Made by a program: the position numbers and the translations under genes. The notes below the pieces were generated by a model that ran no database searches, had not been told where the DNA came from, and worked only from the letters and a program-made list of their open reading frames with translations. Below are positions 8,272-17,565 of a DNA stretch of 64,000 nucleotides, piece after piece. The DNA is from Erythrobacter sp. (GTDB taxonomy: Bacteria > Pseudomonadota > Alphaproteobacteria > Sphingomonadales > Sphingomonadaceae). The stretch covers positions 1,116,001-1,180,000 of the forward strand of contig NZ_CP136573.1 of assembly GCF_035194505.1 (NCBI RefSeq), given 5' to 3'. The stretch's first letter is position 1; each line of letters begins with the position of its first letter.

Positions 8272-9267
8272 TCAGTGATACCCCTCGTCCGCCACCTTGC
8301 CGCGGAACACCCAATAGGCCCAAGCGGTGTAGGCGATGATCAGCGGCAGGGTGAGCGCCACGCCCACCAGCATGAAGGCCTGGCTGCGCGGCGGGGCGGC
8401 GGCGTCCCAGATCGTCAGCGCCTCGGGCACGGCATAGGGCCAGATCGTCACCCCCAGCCCGCTCATGCCGAGGAAGAACAGCGCAATGCCGAGCCAGAAG
8501 GGCTTGGAGTTGCGCGCCGTCAGGATCGCGCGCAGCATCGATAGTGCGACAATCGCGGTGAGGATCGGTACCGGTGCGACCCAGTAGATCTCGGGCGCGG
8601 ACAGCCAGCGTTCGGCGTAATCGGCGTTGAGCAGGATGTTATAGACGCTCACAGCGCCCATCAGCACAATGGTCGCCGCGCCCCAGCGGATCGCGAGCTT
8701 CCTTGCATGGTCCTGCTCGGCCCCGTCGAGCTTCCAGATCAGCCACGTGCTGCCCAGCAGCGCATAGCCCGCAACCGTGCCGAGCCCGGTGAGGAGGGTG
8801 TAGGGTGTGAGCCAGTCCCACCAGCTGCCGGCATAGGCGCGGCCCACGACGTCGATCCCCTGCAGCAGCGCGCCCAAGGTCATCCCCTGCGCCAATGCGG
8901 CGACGAAAGAGCCGCCGGTGAAGGCGAGGTCCCAGAACTTCTGGTGCCCCGGATCGCGCCAGCGATATTCAAAGGCCACCCCCCGAAACACGAGGCCCAG
9001 CAGCATCGCGATGATCAGCGGATAGGTCGCCGGCAGGATCACCGCGTAGGCGAGCGGAAATGCGGCAAACAGCCCGCCTCCGCCCAGCACCAGCCAGGTC
9101 TCGTTGCCGTCCCACACCGGCGCGATCGAGTTCATCGCGCGATCGCGCTCGCGCCCGGCAGCGAACGTAGGGAAGAGGATGCCGATGCCGAGATCGAACC
9201 CGTCCATCACCACATAGGCGAAGACGGCAAAGGCAATGATGAAGGCCCAGATGACGGTGAGATCCAT
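8272..9267 (-). CDS. cydB: cytochrome bd-type (CIO) quinol oxidase subunit II
   Basis: 331 residues. The opening, MDLTVIWAFIIAFAVFAYVV followed by MDGFDLGIGILFP, is the conserved CydB N-terminus. WDGNETWLVLGGGGLFAAFP, the conserved quinol oxidase II segment, follows near residue 52. Multiple transmembrane helices follow. The ATG at 9267 overlaps the cydA stop (TGATG). With CydA it reduces O2 at the cytoplasmic membrane with electrons from quinol. Confidence 0.95.
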   Translation of the reverse strand: MDLTVIWAFIIAFAVFAYVVMDGFDLGIGILFPTFAAGRERDRAMNSIAPVWDGNETWLVLGGGGLFAAFPLAYAVILPATYPLIIAMLLGLVFRGVAFEYRWRDPGHQKFWDLAFTGGSFVAALAQGMTLGALLQGIDVVGRAYAGSWWDWLTPYTLLTGLGTVAGYALLGSTWLIWKLDGAEQDHARKLAIRWGAATIVLMGAVSVYNILLNADYAERWLSAPEIYWVAPVPILTAIVALSMLRAILTARNSKPFWLGIALFFLGMSGLGVTIWPYAVPEALTIWDAAAPPRSQAFMLVGVALTLPLIIAYTAWAYWVFRGKVADEGYH

Positions 9268-10721
9268 CACACCGGCTCCTTCTCATCGGGAGCGTGGGTC
9301 GGAAGCGTCTCCTCGCCGCCCGGGTTCTGGGTCGGCCCCGGGGTGATCCCGGCAGTGCGGATCGGCCCGGTGTCTCCGCGCTTCACCCCATATTCGCCCG
9401 CGTGCGGCGCCTTGCCCATGAGCTTCAGGATATACCACACGCCGATCCCGAAGACGGTGAAGTAGACGAGGATGAAGGCGAGCAGCGAGGCCGCTACGGC
9501 AGGCGCGTCGAGCGGGCTGGCGGCATCGGCTGTCCGCAGCACGCCGTAGATCACGTAAGGCTGGCGGCCGACTTCGGTGGTGATCCATCCGGCGAGCACG
9601 GCGGCGAACCCCGAAGGCCCCATCAGCACGGCAGCGCGGTGGAGCCAAGGCATCTCGTAAAGCCGCCCGCGCACCCTGCCCCACAGGCTCCACAGCCCGA
9701 TACCCAGCATCGCAAAGCCGATGCCAACCATGATGCGGAAGCTCCAGAACACGGTGCCGACCGGCGGCTCCTCGTCGTCGGGAATGGTGTCGAGCCCGGC
9801 GAGCGGCGCGTTCCAGTCGTGCTTCAGAATGAAGGAGGACGCCTTGGGAATCTCGATCGCATAGCGCACCGTCTTGGCCTCGCTGTCAGGGATCCCGAAC
9901 AGGATCAGCGGCGCGCCCTCGGGGTGGCTCTGGTAATGCCCTTCCATCGCCATCACCTTGGCGGGCTGGTGCTCCAGCGTGTTGAGGCCATGCATGTCGC
10001 CCGCAAAGATCTGCGCAGGCGTGACGATCGCGGCCATCCACATCGCCATCGAGAACATTGTTCGCGCATGGGGATTGGCGCGGTCCTTCAAGAGGTGCCA
10101 CGCGCCCACGGCTCCCACCACGAAGGCGGTGGTAAGGTAGGCCGCCATCACCGTGTGGACGAGGCGATAGGGGAAGCTCGGGTTGAAGATGATCTCCACC
10201 CAGCTCTCTCCCGGCATAAACTGGCCGTTCGCGCCGACGAAATAGCCGGTCGGCGTCTGCATCCAGCTGTTGACGCTGAGGATCCAGAAGGCCGAAACAA
10301 AAGTGCCCAGCGCCACCATCAGCGTCGCGGCGAAGTGCAGCTTCCTGCCAACCTTCTCCATCCCGAACAGCATCACGCCAAGGAAACCCGCCTCAAGGAA
10401 GAAGGCGGTCAGCACCTCATAGGCCATCAGCGGGCCGATCACGGGGCCTGCCTTGTCCGAGAACACCGACCAGTTGGTGCCGAACTGGTAGGACATCACG
10501 ATCCCCGAGACGACGCCCATCGCAAAGGCGATGGCGAAGATCTTCAGCCAGTATTTGAACAGGTCGAGGTAAACGCTCTTCCCCGTCTTCAGCCACAGCC
10601 CCTCGAGCACCATCAGGTAGCTCGCCAGCCCGATCGAGAAGGCCGGGAAGAAGAAATGGAAGCTCACCGTGAAAGCAAACTGGATCCGCGCGAGCAGCAG
10701 GGCGTCGAGGTTGTCAAACAT
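9267..10721 (-). CDS. cydA: cytochrome bd-type (CIO) quinol oxidase subunit I
   Basis: 484 residues. The N-terminus (RIQFAFTVSFHFFFPAFSIG) carries the haem b595/d region His, and GWITTEVGRQPYVIYG near residue 388 is the conserved C-terminal motif. The protein is clearly shorter than E. coli CydA and lacks room for a long Q-loop insertion. This fits the cyanide-insensitive CioA subclass, as does the downstream DUF2474 gene. It is the first gene of cydA-cydB-DUF2474-DCC. The likely promoter lies within 10722-10806, where I saw no convincing FNR box. Confidence 0.93.
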   Translation of the reverse strand: MFDNLDALLLARIQFAFTVSFHFFFPAFSIGLASYLMVLEGLWLKTGKSVYLDLFKYWLKIFAIAFAMGVVSGIVMSYQFGTNWSVFSDKAGPVIGPLMAYEVLTAFFLEAGFLGVMLFGMEKVGRKLHFAATLMVALGTFVSAFWILSVNSWMQTPTGYFVGANGQFMPGESWVEIIFNPSFPYRLVHTVMAAYLTTAFVVGAVGAWHLLKDRANPHARTMFSMAMWMAAIVTPAQIFAGDMHGLNTLEHQPAKVMAMEGHYQSHPEGAPLILFGIPDSEAKTVRYAIEIPKASSFILKHDWNAPLAGLDTIPDDEEPPVGTVFWSFRIMVGIGFAMLGIGLWSLWGRVRGRLYEMPWLHRAAVLMGPSGFAAVLAGWITTEVGRQPYVIYGVLRTADAASPLDAPAVAASLLAFILVYFTVFGIGVWYILKLMGKAPHAGEYGVKRGDTGPIRTAGITPGPTQNPGGEETLPTHAPDEKEPV

Positions 10722-10806
10722 GATTCCGGCGTAATCCCGTGGCCGCAGCGATCAAATGCAAAGGCTGCATGGGATATACGGTTTGAAGCCGAAAGGGTTG
10801 CATCCC

Positions 10807-11589
10807 TCAGCCCCAGAGCGCCTGCCCGCTCTTGTAGAGCATGTAGAAGGCCACCACGAAGATCAGCAGCGCGAAGATGGTCTTGAGCTGCCCGCCGGCC
10901 GAAAGGCGGTGCGATAGCCGCGTACCGGCCAGCCCGCCAGCCACCCCGCCCGCGATGAAAACACCGGCCAGCAGCCAGTCGACCAGTCCCGACACCGCAT
11001 AATTGCCCGCCGTGGCAAGCCCGAAGGCCGTGACCGCCACCAGACTGGTGCCCACTGCATTGATCATCATCATGTCGGTCGAGGCGATCAGTCCCGGGAC
11101 GATCAGGAACCCGCCGCCAATTCCGAAGAAGCCGCTGAATGCGCCGGTGCCGAAACCAAAGACCATGAGGCGCGGGGCATTCTCGCGGTTGAGCCGCACA
11201 TCGGGGTCGCCTTCCGCCTTGCGGCTACGCAGCATCAACCCGCCCACCACCAGCATCAGCAGCGCAAACAGGAACAGCAATTGCTGTCCGTCAAAGCTCT
11301 TGCCGAGGGTCGAACCGCCAAGCGCGCCGACCACGCCGAAGGTTGCATACATCAGCCCGCAGCGCCACCGCACATCGCCTGCACGGGCATGTTGGAACAG
11401 GCCGGTCGCGGCATTGGCCGCCACCGCCAGTGCGCTGGTGCCGATCGCGACATGGGGGTTCTGCACGCCAACCAGATAGACCATCAGCGGCACCGCAAGG
11501 ATCGACCCGCCTCCACCGACAAGGCCGAGCGTGAAGCCGACCAGCACGCCCGACAATCCGCCCAACGCAAGGTGGAGCGTGTCGATCAC
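10807..11589 (-). CDS. TauE/SafE-family sulfite/anion exporter
   Basis: 260 residues with about eight hydrophobic segments. Typical family features are GFTLGLVGGGGSILAVPLMV near the N-terminus and the matching second-half motif GFFGIGGGFLIVPGL. The start is GTG at 11589, five bases after the upstream gene. It is the last gene of the sulfur operon, so export of sulfite or a related sulfur anion made by persulfide oxidation is a reasonable inference. Confidence 0.88.
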   Translation of the reverse strand: MIDTLHLALGGLSGVLVGFTLGLVGGGGSILAVPLMVYLVGVQNPHVAIGTSALAVAANAATGLFQHARAGDVRWRCGLMYATFGVVGALGGSTLGKSFDGQQLLFLFALLMLVVGGLMLRSRKAEGDPDVRLNRENAPRLMVFGFGTGAFSGFFGIGGGFLIVPGLIASTDMMMINAVGTSLVAVTAFGLATAGNYAVSGLVDWLLAGVFIAGGVAGGLAGTRLSHRLSAGGQLKTIFALLIFVVAFYMLYKSGQALWG

Positions 11590-11593
11590 CGGC

Positions 11594-12007
11594 TCATCCC
11601 TCGGTCAGCCGCACTAGCAGCATTCCCGCCAGCATCGCGCTCACGAAGATCGCCGCAGAGCCCGGCGCGATTGCGAGGGCGGCGAACCCCGGCCCCGGGC
11701 ACAGGCCGGCAATCCCCCAGCCGATCCCGAACAGCGCCGATCCACCGATCAGCCTTGCGGTGATGTCGCGGGTGGCGGGCAGCGCGAAATCCTCGGCAAA
11801 GACCGGACGCAGCATCCGCCGTTGCAGCGCCCAGGCGAGCGCCATCACCAGCACCGCTCCGCCCATCACGAAGGCGAGCGTCGGGTCCCATGCGCCCAGC
11901 AGATCGAGGAACCCGCGCACCCGCGCCGGATCGGTCATCCCGCCCAGCGCCAGACCGCCGCCGAAGATCGTGCCCGAGGCAAGCGGGACCAGCACCTTGC
12001 GGATCAT
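11594..12007 (-). CDS. YeeE/YedE-family half-transporter (DUF6691 type)
   Basis: 137 residues with four likely transmembrane helices. Key segments are SGTIFGGGLALGGMTDPARV and GIGWGIAGLCPGPG, where the conserved Cys is thought to handle thiosulfate or sulfide-type sulfur in YeeE proteins. The start is ATG at 12007 and overlaps the upstream YeeE half by four bases. The two halves together probably form one YeeE-like channel. Confidence 0.85.
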   Translation of the reverse strand: MIRKVLVPLASGTIFGGGLALGGMTDPARVRGFLDLLGAWDPTLAFVMGGAVLVMALAWALQRRMLRPVFAEDFALPATRDITARLIGGSALFGIGWGIAGLCPGPGFAALAIAPGSAAIFVSAMLAGMLLVRLTEG

Positions 12008-12468
12008 GGCAGCACCTCCAGCCCCAGCGCGTTCATCGCCGCAACAGTGGCAAAGCCCGTCACCATGAAGGTCGCCGTGGCGACCAGCGAGCGCGGGGAG
12101 AGGCGGCTCATCCCGCACACCCCGTGGCCGCTGGTGCAGCCGCTGCCGAGCCGCGTGCCGATGCCGACGATCAGCCCAGCCACCACCAAGGTCACCGGTC
12201 CGGCAAAGACGGGCGCAGGCATGTCGGTTGCCCGCGTCACGATCAGCGCACCCAGGGGCAGGCCGATCAGGAACGCCCAGGCCCCGCTCACCGGCATGGC
12301 GCTCACCGCAAGCCCGAAGGCGCGTCCGGCAATCCCCGAAACCCCGGCAATGCGCCCGGCCCCGATCAGCATCAGCGCCGCTGCAAAACCGATCAACAGC
12401 CCGCCGCCCAGCCCCGCCATCGGCGCGGCCTCGGGAAAGCCCGGGAGTGACATTGCGAGCAGGCTCAT
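12004..12468 (-). CDS. YeeE/YedE-family half-transporter
   Basis: 154 residues with several hydrophobic segments. The signature GIGTRLGSGCTSGHGVCGM, with conserved Cys residues, is near residues 105-125. It overlaps the MBL gene upstream and the second YeeE half downstream by four bases each, so it is translationally coupled to both. It is likely to import thiosulfate or a related sulfur species. Confidence 0.88.
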   Translation of the reverse strand: MSLLAMSLPGFPEAAPMAGLGGGLLIGFAAALMLIGAGRIAGVSGIAGRAFGLAVSAMPVSGAWAFLIGLPLGALIVTRATDMPAPVFAGPVTLVVAGLIVGIGTRLGSGCTSGHGVCGMSRLSPRSLVATATFMVTGFATVAAMNALGLEVLP

Positions 12469-13397
12469 ACCGCGTTCACCGGCAGCTTGAGGTAGACGAT
12501 GCCATTGTCGTCGGGCGGTGGCAGGTGGCCTGCGCGCATGTTGACCTGCACCGACGGCAGGATCAGGCGCGGCATGTCGAGCGTCGCATCGCGCGCCTCG
12601 CGCATGGCGACGAATTCGTCCTCGGTGATGCCGTCATGGGCATGGATATTGCCCGCCCGCTCGGCAGCGACGGTGGTCTCCCACACATATTCGCTGCGGC
12701 CCGCAGGCAGATAGTCGTGGCACATGAACAGGCGTGTGGCCGGCGGCAGCGCAAGGATGCGGCGCAGCGAGCGGAACAGCGTGCGCGCGTCCCCGCCGGG
12801 GAAGTCGGCGCGTGCCGATCCGTAATCCGGCATGAACATCGTATCGCCCACGAACACCGCCTCGCCCACGACATAGGCGATGCAGGCGGGCGTATGGCCG
12901 GGGACGTGCATCACGGTGACCGGCAGGGTGCCGATGGTGAAGGTGTCGCCATCGCTGAACAGCTGATCGAACTGCGAACCATCGGTCGCAAAGCTGCTGC
13001 CGGCGTTGAACAGCTTGCCGAACACCTGCTGGACATTGGTGATATGCTCGCCAATCGCGATCTTTCCGCCGAGCTTCTCTTGCAGATAGGGTGCGGCCGA
13101 GAAGTGATCGGCGTGGGCATGGGTTTCGAGCAGCCATGCCACCTTCAGATCATGCGCCCTGACGTAAGCGATCACCGCATCGGCCGAGGCGGTTTTCGTG
13201 CGGCCGGAGCTCGGATCGAAATCGAGCACCGAATCGATGATCGCCGCTTGCCCGCTCGCAGGATCATGCACAACATAGGTGACGGTGAAGGTCGCCGGAT
13301 CGAAGAAACCCGCGATTTCAGGTCGCAAGCCTGCATCAGCCACAGCCGCTTCGACCTGTAATTTGGCTGCGGCCAGCACCGCATCCGTCACACTCAT
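12465..13397 (-). CDS. MBL-fold persulfide dioxygenase-like protein (Blh/ETHE1 type)
   Basis: 310 residues from ATG at 13397, with GGGAG upstream. The metallo-beta-lactamase motif is ETHAHADHFSAA, with further metal ligands in HVPGHTPACIAYV, VFVGDTMF and FMCHDYLPAGR. The sequence type matches Blh-like proteins that oxidise glutathione persulfide or bind persulfide. The coupled YeeE and TauE genes support a sulfide-handling operon. The usual BigR-type regulator is not adjacent. The 222-base space upstream (13398-13619) is shared with the divergent helicase. Confidence 0.85.
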   Translation of the reverse strand: MSVTDAVLAAAKLQVEAAVADAGLRPEIAGFFDPATFTVTYVVHDPASGQAAIIDSVLDFDPSSGRTKTASADAVIAYVRAHDLKVAWLLETHAHADHFSAAPYLQEKLGGKIAIGEHITNVQQVFGKLFNAGSSFATDGSQFDQLFSDGDTFTIGTLPVTVMHVPGHTPACIAYVVGEAVFVGDTMFMPDYGSARADFPGGDARTLFRSLRRILALPPATRLFMCHDYLPAGRSEYVWETTVAAERAGNIHAHDGITEDEFVAMREARDATLDMPRLILPSVQVNMRAGHLPPPDDNGIVYLKLPVNAV

Positions 13398-13619
13398 GGC
13401 GTATCTCCCTCTCTCGGCCGTCGTTCTGGCACCTTCCGGCCCGCGCGCAAATGGTGCCGCTGCATTTTTCGCAAGCGCATTGCGGCGTTTTCGCGTAAGG
13501 GCCCGGCTCGTTAACGCGCAGCCCCTGCGGCTCCGCGCCCTTTTGCCGGATGCCCTGCCCCTACAGCCGCGTTCGTCGCGCCGCACACCGCGTGCTGCAT
13601 TGATCGAGTTCAAACTCCC

Positions 13620-15443
13620 ATGACTTTCCCCGCTCTTCCCGCCCCGCTCGAAGCTGCCCTTGCCGCGCGCGGTTATGCCGCCGCCACGCCTGTTCAGGCC
13701 GAGGTGCTGCGCCCCGAGGCCGCCGGACGCGATCTCCTGGTCTCGGCCCAGACCGGTTCGGGCAAGACCGTCGCCTTCGGTCTCGCGATGGCCGCCGAAC
13801 TGCTCGAAGGCGGCGAGCGCGTGATCCCCTCGCGCACCCCGCGCGCGCTGGTGATCACGCCGACGCGCGAGTTGGCGCTGCAAGTGAGCCGCGAGCTTGA
13901 ATGGCTCTATGGCACAGCCGGTGCGCGCATCGCGACCTGTGTTGGCGGGATGAACCCCTCGGCCGAGCGCAAGGCGCTGTCCTTTGGCCCGACCATCGTG
14001 GTGGGCACCCCGGGCCGTCTGCGTGACCACCTCGAGCGCGGCGCGCTCGACCTGTCGGGTCTGGCCGCGGTGGTGCTCGACGAGGCCGACGAAATGCTCG
14101 ACATGGGCTTTCGCGAGGAGCTCGAGGCGATCCTCGATGCCACGCCCGAAACCCGCCGCACGCTGCTGTTCTCGGCCACCATGCCGCGCCCGATCGAAGC
14201 GCTCGCCCGCCGCTACCAGCACGAGGCGCTGCGCATCGCCACCATCGCCGAAGGGCGCGGGCATGGCGACATCGCCTATCAGGCGGTCACCGTCTCCCCG
14301 ACCGAAATCGAGAACGCGGTGGTCAACCTGTTGCGCTTCCACGAGGCGGAAACCGCGATCCTGTTCTGCGCCACCCGCGAAAAGGTGCGCCATCTCCATG
14401 CGATCCTGCAGGAGCGCGGCTTTGCCGTGGTCGCGCTGTCGGGCGAGCATTCGCAGTCAGAACGCAACCACGCGCTGCAAGCCCTGCGCGATCGCCGCGC
14501 GCGCGTTTGCGTCGCGACCGATGTCGCCGCGCGCGGGATCGACCTGCCGTCGCTCAGCCTCGTCGTCCATGTCGAGCTGCCGCGCGATGCCGAAACCTTG
14601 CAGCACCGTTCGGGCCGCACGGGTCGCGCCGGGCGCAAGGGGATTGCGGTGCTGATGGTGCCCTTCTCGCGCCGCCGCCGCGTTGAAGGCATGCTGCGTC
14701 AGGCGCAGATCAATGCCGAATGGTGCGATGTGCCCGAGCGCGAGGCAATCCTCGAGCGCGACCGCGAGCGTCTGCTCGAAAAGCTGCTCGCACCTGCTGT
14801 CATCGACGAGGCTGACCGCGATCTCGCCGCCCGCCTGCTGGCCGAACGCAGCGCGGAAGATATCGCTGCAATGCTGGTCCACGCCCACCGCGCGAGCCTG
14901 CCCGAGCCGGAAGAGCTGGTCGCAAACAGCCCGCAGGCCCGCGCCGAAAACCAGGCCGAACGTCACCGCCCCGGTTTCGAGGACACGGTGTGGTTCCGCA
15001 TGGATATCGGCCGCCGCCACAATGCCGATCCGCGCTGGATTCTGCCGCTGATCTGCCGCCGCGGCCATGTCACCCGTTCGGAAATCGGCGCGATCCGCAT
15101 CGGCCAGAACGAGACCTATTTCCAGATCCCCCGCACCATCGCAGCGAAGTTCGCCGATGCCGCTGCGCGCACCGGCATGAGCGAGGGCGAGGAGGATTCG
15201 CCGGTGATCGAAAAGTCGGACACCGGCCCGCGCGAAGCGGCGCGCAGCAACCGCCACCTACGCCCCTCGCGCAGCAATGATGCCAAGCCCTTCGTCAAGG
15301 CCAAGAGCTTTGCACGGAAGCCGAACGGCCCGTCAGGCGCGGCTGCGCCCGGCGGCGGGGCGGCCAAGCCGTGGGGCGGCAAGAAGGGCGGCGGCGCCGG
15401 TGGTGGGGGTCGCCCCCACAAGCACAAGCAGCGCCAGCCCTAG
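13620..15443 (+). CDS. DEAD-box RNA helicase with DbpA-type RNA-binding domain
   Basis: 607 residues. Helicase motifs are in order: AQTGSGKT, PTRELALQ, GTPGRLRDH, VLDEADEMLDMGF, FSATMP, ATDVAARGIDLP and HRSGRTGRAGRKG. A DbpA-like RNA-binding domain follows near residues 455-510 (FRMDIGRRHNADPRWILPL, then GHVTRSEIGAIRIGQNETYF). The last 60 residues are basic and Gly-rich, ending in KHKQRQP. This layout fits the DeaD/CsdA type, used in ribosome assembly and RNA decay, often at low temperature. Confidence 0.93.
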   Translation: MTFPALPAPLEAALAARGYAAATPVQAEVLRPEAAGRDLLVSAQTGSGKTVAFGLAMAAELLEGGERVIPSRTPRALVITPTRELALQVSRELEWLYGTAGARIATCVGGMNPSAERKALSFGPTIVVGTPGRLRDHLERGALDLSGLAAVVLDEADEMLDMGFREELEAILDATPETRRTLLFSATMPRPIEALARRYQHEALRIATIAEGRGHGDIAYQAVTVSPTEIENAVVNLLRFHEAETAILFCATREKVRHLHAILQERGFAVVALSGEHSQSERNHALQALRDRRARVCVATDVAARGIDLPSLSLVVHVELPRDAETLQHRSGRTGRAGRKGIAVLMVPFSRRRRVEGMLRQAQINAEWCDVPEREAILERDRERLLEKLLAPAVIDEADRDLAARLLAERSAEDIAAMLVHAHRASLPEPEELVANSPQARAENQAERHRPGFEDTVWFRMDIGRRHNADPRWILPLICRRGHVTRSEIGAIRIGQNETYFQIPRTIAAKFADAAARTGMSEGEEDSPVIEKSDTGPREAARSNRHLRPSRSNDAKPFVKAKSFARKPNGPSGAAAPGGGAAKPWGGKKGGGAGGGGRPHKHKQRQP

Positions 15444-15450
15444 GTTTCGC

Positions 15451-16617
15451 CTATTCGTAAGTGCCGAGCAGGTTGCGCGCGACCACCCAGTTGTGGATCT
15501 CGCTCGGCCCGTCATAGATGCGCATCGTGCGCAGCTTATTCGACATGAGATAGAGCGGCAGTTCGCGCGTCATCCCCATGCCGCCGAACAGCTGCATCGC
15601 GTGATCGACGATCTCGTAGGCACTTTCGGTGCAGAAGCTCTTGATCATCGAGATCTCCCTGCGGGTGTCGCGGCCCTCGTCGATCTTCCAGGCGCAGTCA
15701 TAGGTCATCAGGCGCATGGCATGGATCTTGGTCGCGGCGTCCGAAATCCAGTTCTGCACGCTCTGGCGCGCTGACAGGGGCTTGCCGAAAGTCGTGCGCT
15801 GCGGCGCATAGTCGATCATCATCTCCAGCGCGCGCTGCGCCATGCCGATCGACCACGAGGCCATCTCGATCCGCCGCGTACCCAGCCGCACCTGCATCGG
15901 CGCAAAGCCCTGACCGCGTGTTCCCAGCAGCTTCCAGCCCGGCACCCGGCAATCGTCGAGCGCGATTTCATAGGTCGCGGTGCCGTCGATCATCGGGATC
16001 TTGCGGGTGACGTTGAAGCCCGGCGTATCGCGATCGACGAGGAAGGCAGACATGCCGTTCCTGCCATTGGGGTTCTTGTCGGTCACCGCCATGAGGATGG
16101 TGAAATCGGCCTCGGCGCCCTTGGTGATCCAGATCTTGCGGCCGTTGATGATCCAGTCATCACCGTCCTGCACCGCGGTGGTCTTCATCCCCTGCGGATC
16201 CGCACCCGCGCCGGGTTCGGAAATGCCGATCGCGCTGATCGTCTCGCCGCGCACATAAGGTTCGAGATAGGCGACGCGCTGGCGCTCGTCGGCGGCGACC
16301 ATCAGCATGCGCAGGTTGGGGCTGTCAGGCGGCAGGTAGTAGGGCACCACGGTCTTGCCCAGTTCCTCGGAGACGCCCACCATCGCCACCATCGGCAGGT
16401 TCATGCCGCCCACTTCCTCCGGCGCATCAAGGCCCCACAGCCCCAGCTCGCGGCTGACCGCATCGACCTTGGCGGTCTCCTCGGGCGTCAGATAGGTGCC
16501 CTTCCCGATATTCTCGCGCGCCATGACCGCGGCTTCGTAGGGCATCAGCTGGTCTTTCACGAATTTGCCGACCAGCTCTTTCAGCATGGCGTGTTCGTGA
16601 GAGAGTTCGAAATTCAT
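15451..16617 (-). CDS. acyl-CoA dehydrogenase
   Basis: 388 residues from ATG at 16617 (MNFELSHEHAMLKELVGKF). FAD-binding and catalytic features include AIGISEPGAGADPQGMKTTA, DDWIINGRKIWITKGAEAD, the C-terminal QLFGGMGMTRELPLYL and RTMRIYDGPSEIHNWVVARNLL, the last with the Glu-like catalytic region in YDGPSEIH. The flavoprotein introduces a 2,3-double bond into an acyl-CoA; chain specificity cannot be read. Its stop lies eight bases from the helicase stop, so the genes converge. Confidence 0.92.
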   Translation of the reverse strand: MNFELSHEHAMLKELVGKFVKDQLMPYEAAVMARENIGKGTYLTPEETAKVDAVSRELGLWGLDAPEEVGGMNLPMVAMVGVSEELGKTVVPYYLPPDSPNLRMLMVAADERQRVAYLEPYVRGETISAIGISEPGAGADPQGMKTTAVQDGDDWIINGRKIWITKGAEADFTILMAVTDKNPNGRNGMSAFLVDRDTPGFNVTRKIPMIDGTATYEIALDDCRVPGWKLLGTRGQGFAPMQVRLGTRRIEMASWSIGMAQRALEMMIDYAPQRTTFGKPLSARQSVQNWISDAATKIHAMRLMTYDCAWKIDEGRDTRREISMIKSFCTESAYEIVDHAMQLFGGMGMTRELPLYLMSNKLRTMRIYDGPSEIHNWVVARNLLGTYE

Positions 16618-16719
16618 GGGTTCTGTATCCTTGCTGGCGGGGCCGTTGCGTGGTGCCCCTGACACCACACAATACGGCCCAAGTCACCCGCAGGTTTGAT
16701 GGGGGGCAGGGTTTTTTCG

Positions 16720-17299
16720 CTAGTCCTGATGGGCTTCGGTGTAATGCTGGGCCAGCCAGCCCGCGCCGTAATCATTGGCAGGATCGCGCGCGATCGAGTG
16801 GACGTGATTGAAGCCGCCATCGGGCGAGCCTTCGCGCACATAGTCGATGATGATCGACGGCCCCTCGACACGGAACATGTAGCGCGCCCTAGGATCGCCG
16901 GTCGGCCCCCACCAGGCGAAGTGGAGTGTGTCCGGCCCGTCCTTGGCAATCGCCGCGCGCTGGCGGGCTGCGGCTTCATCAGACGCATCGCCGAGATATT
17001 CGTCGATCACCGCGATCAGCAGCTGGCGCTGCACCGGATCGAGTGCGGAAGCGGCAATGCCCCGGGGCTTGCCCGCGCGGTCCTGCCGGCCCTTGCCCGC
17101 GAACACCGCATTGTCGACCGCATCGGCGATCACCGCCTCCTTCATCTGCGCCGGGCTGAGCGCGCCCATCAGCGAAAAGGCGCGGTCCGCCTCGTGCTGG
17201 AGGATGCGCCACCCGGCATAGCGCCCCTCGGGCACGGTCTGCGGATTGGCGCCGAGGAACAGCGGGGTGAAAGCGATCTTGCCATCGGCCACAGTGAAG
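16720..17299 (-). pseudogene. DUF3500 gene, 3' half only, cut by an IS3-type right-end fragment
   Basis: About 193 codons of the C-terminal part of a DUF3500 protein remain (FTPLFLGANPQ, HFAWWGPTGDPRARYMFRVE, GGFNHVHSIARDP). The frame is open through GTG at 17292 up to the insertion boundary at 17299/17300. Family members are usually about 350 residues with an N-terminal signal peptide, so the first half is missing. It does not resume beyond the IS, which indicates a deletion next to the element rather than simple insertion. Confidence 0.8.
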
Positions 17300-17480
17300 T
17301 GTCCGTCGTCAGAACATTCGGCACAACACGGGGCGTAAATTAGCGGAGTGCGGGCCTCGTCCGGGGGTTGATGTTACGCGGCGAGGTTGCGGTGTTGCAA
17401 GCGCCGATGTTCGATGGTCTGTCGCTTGATCCTTTCACGCTGTTTGATGATGGCTGGGGCCCTGCCGAAGTAGGCGTCGG
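17300..17480 (-). mobile_element. 181-bp inverted right-end fragment of the IS3-type element
   Basis: By direct comparison, 17300-17480 is the exact reverse complement of 18826-19006, the last 181 bp of the neighbouring IS. It contains the 3' end of the transposase frame (ending RLQHRNLAA) and the right terminal repeat. The fragment abuts the left end of the full element with no base between. Confidence 0.9.
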
Positions 17481-17565
17481 TGTCCCCCGTCAGCACCAAT
17501 GGCACAGATTTGAGGTTGTGATTTAAGGAGGGTTGGGGCTTCGTCGTAGTGACGAAGGAACGAAG

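Noticed and set aside
10722..10806. FNR-type operator upstream of cydA
   Set aside because: A TTTGATCGC-like half-site is visible, but no matching second half at the right spacing.
17300..17480. A second complete IS3 copy on the left
   Set aside because: Only the last 181 bp of the element are present, in inverted orientation; the sequence before 17300 is DUF3500 coding DNA.
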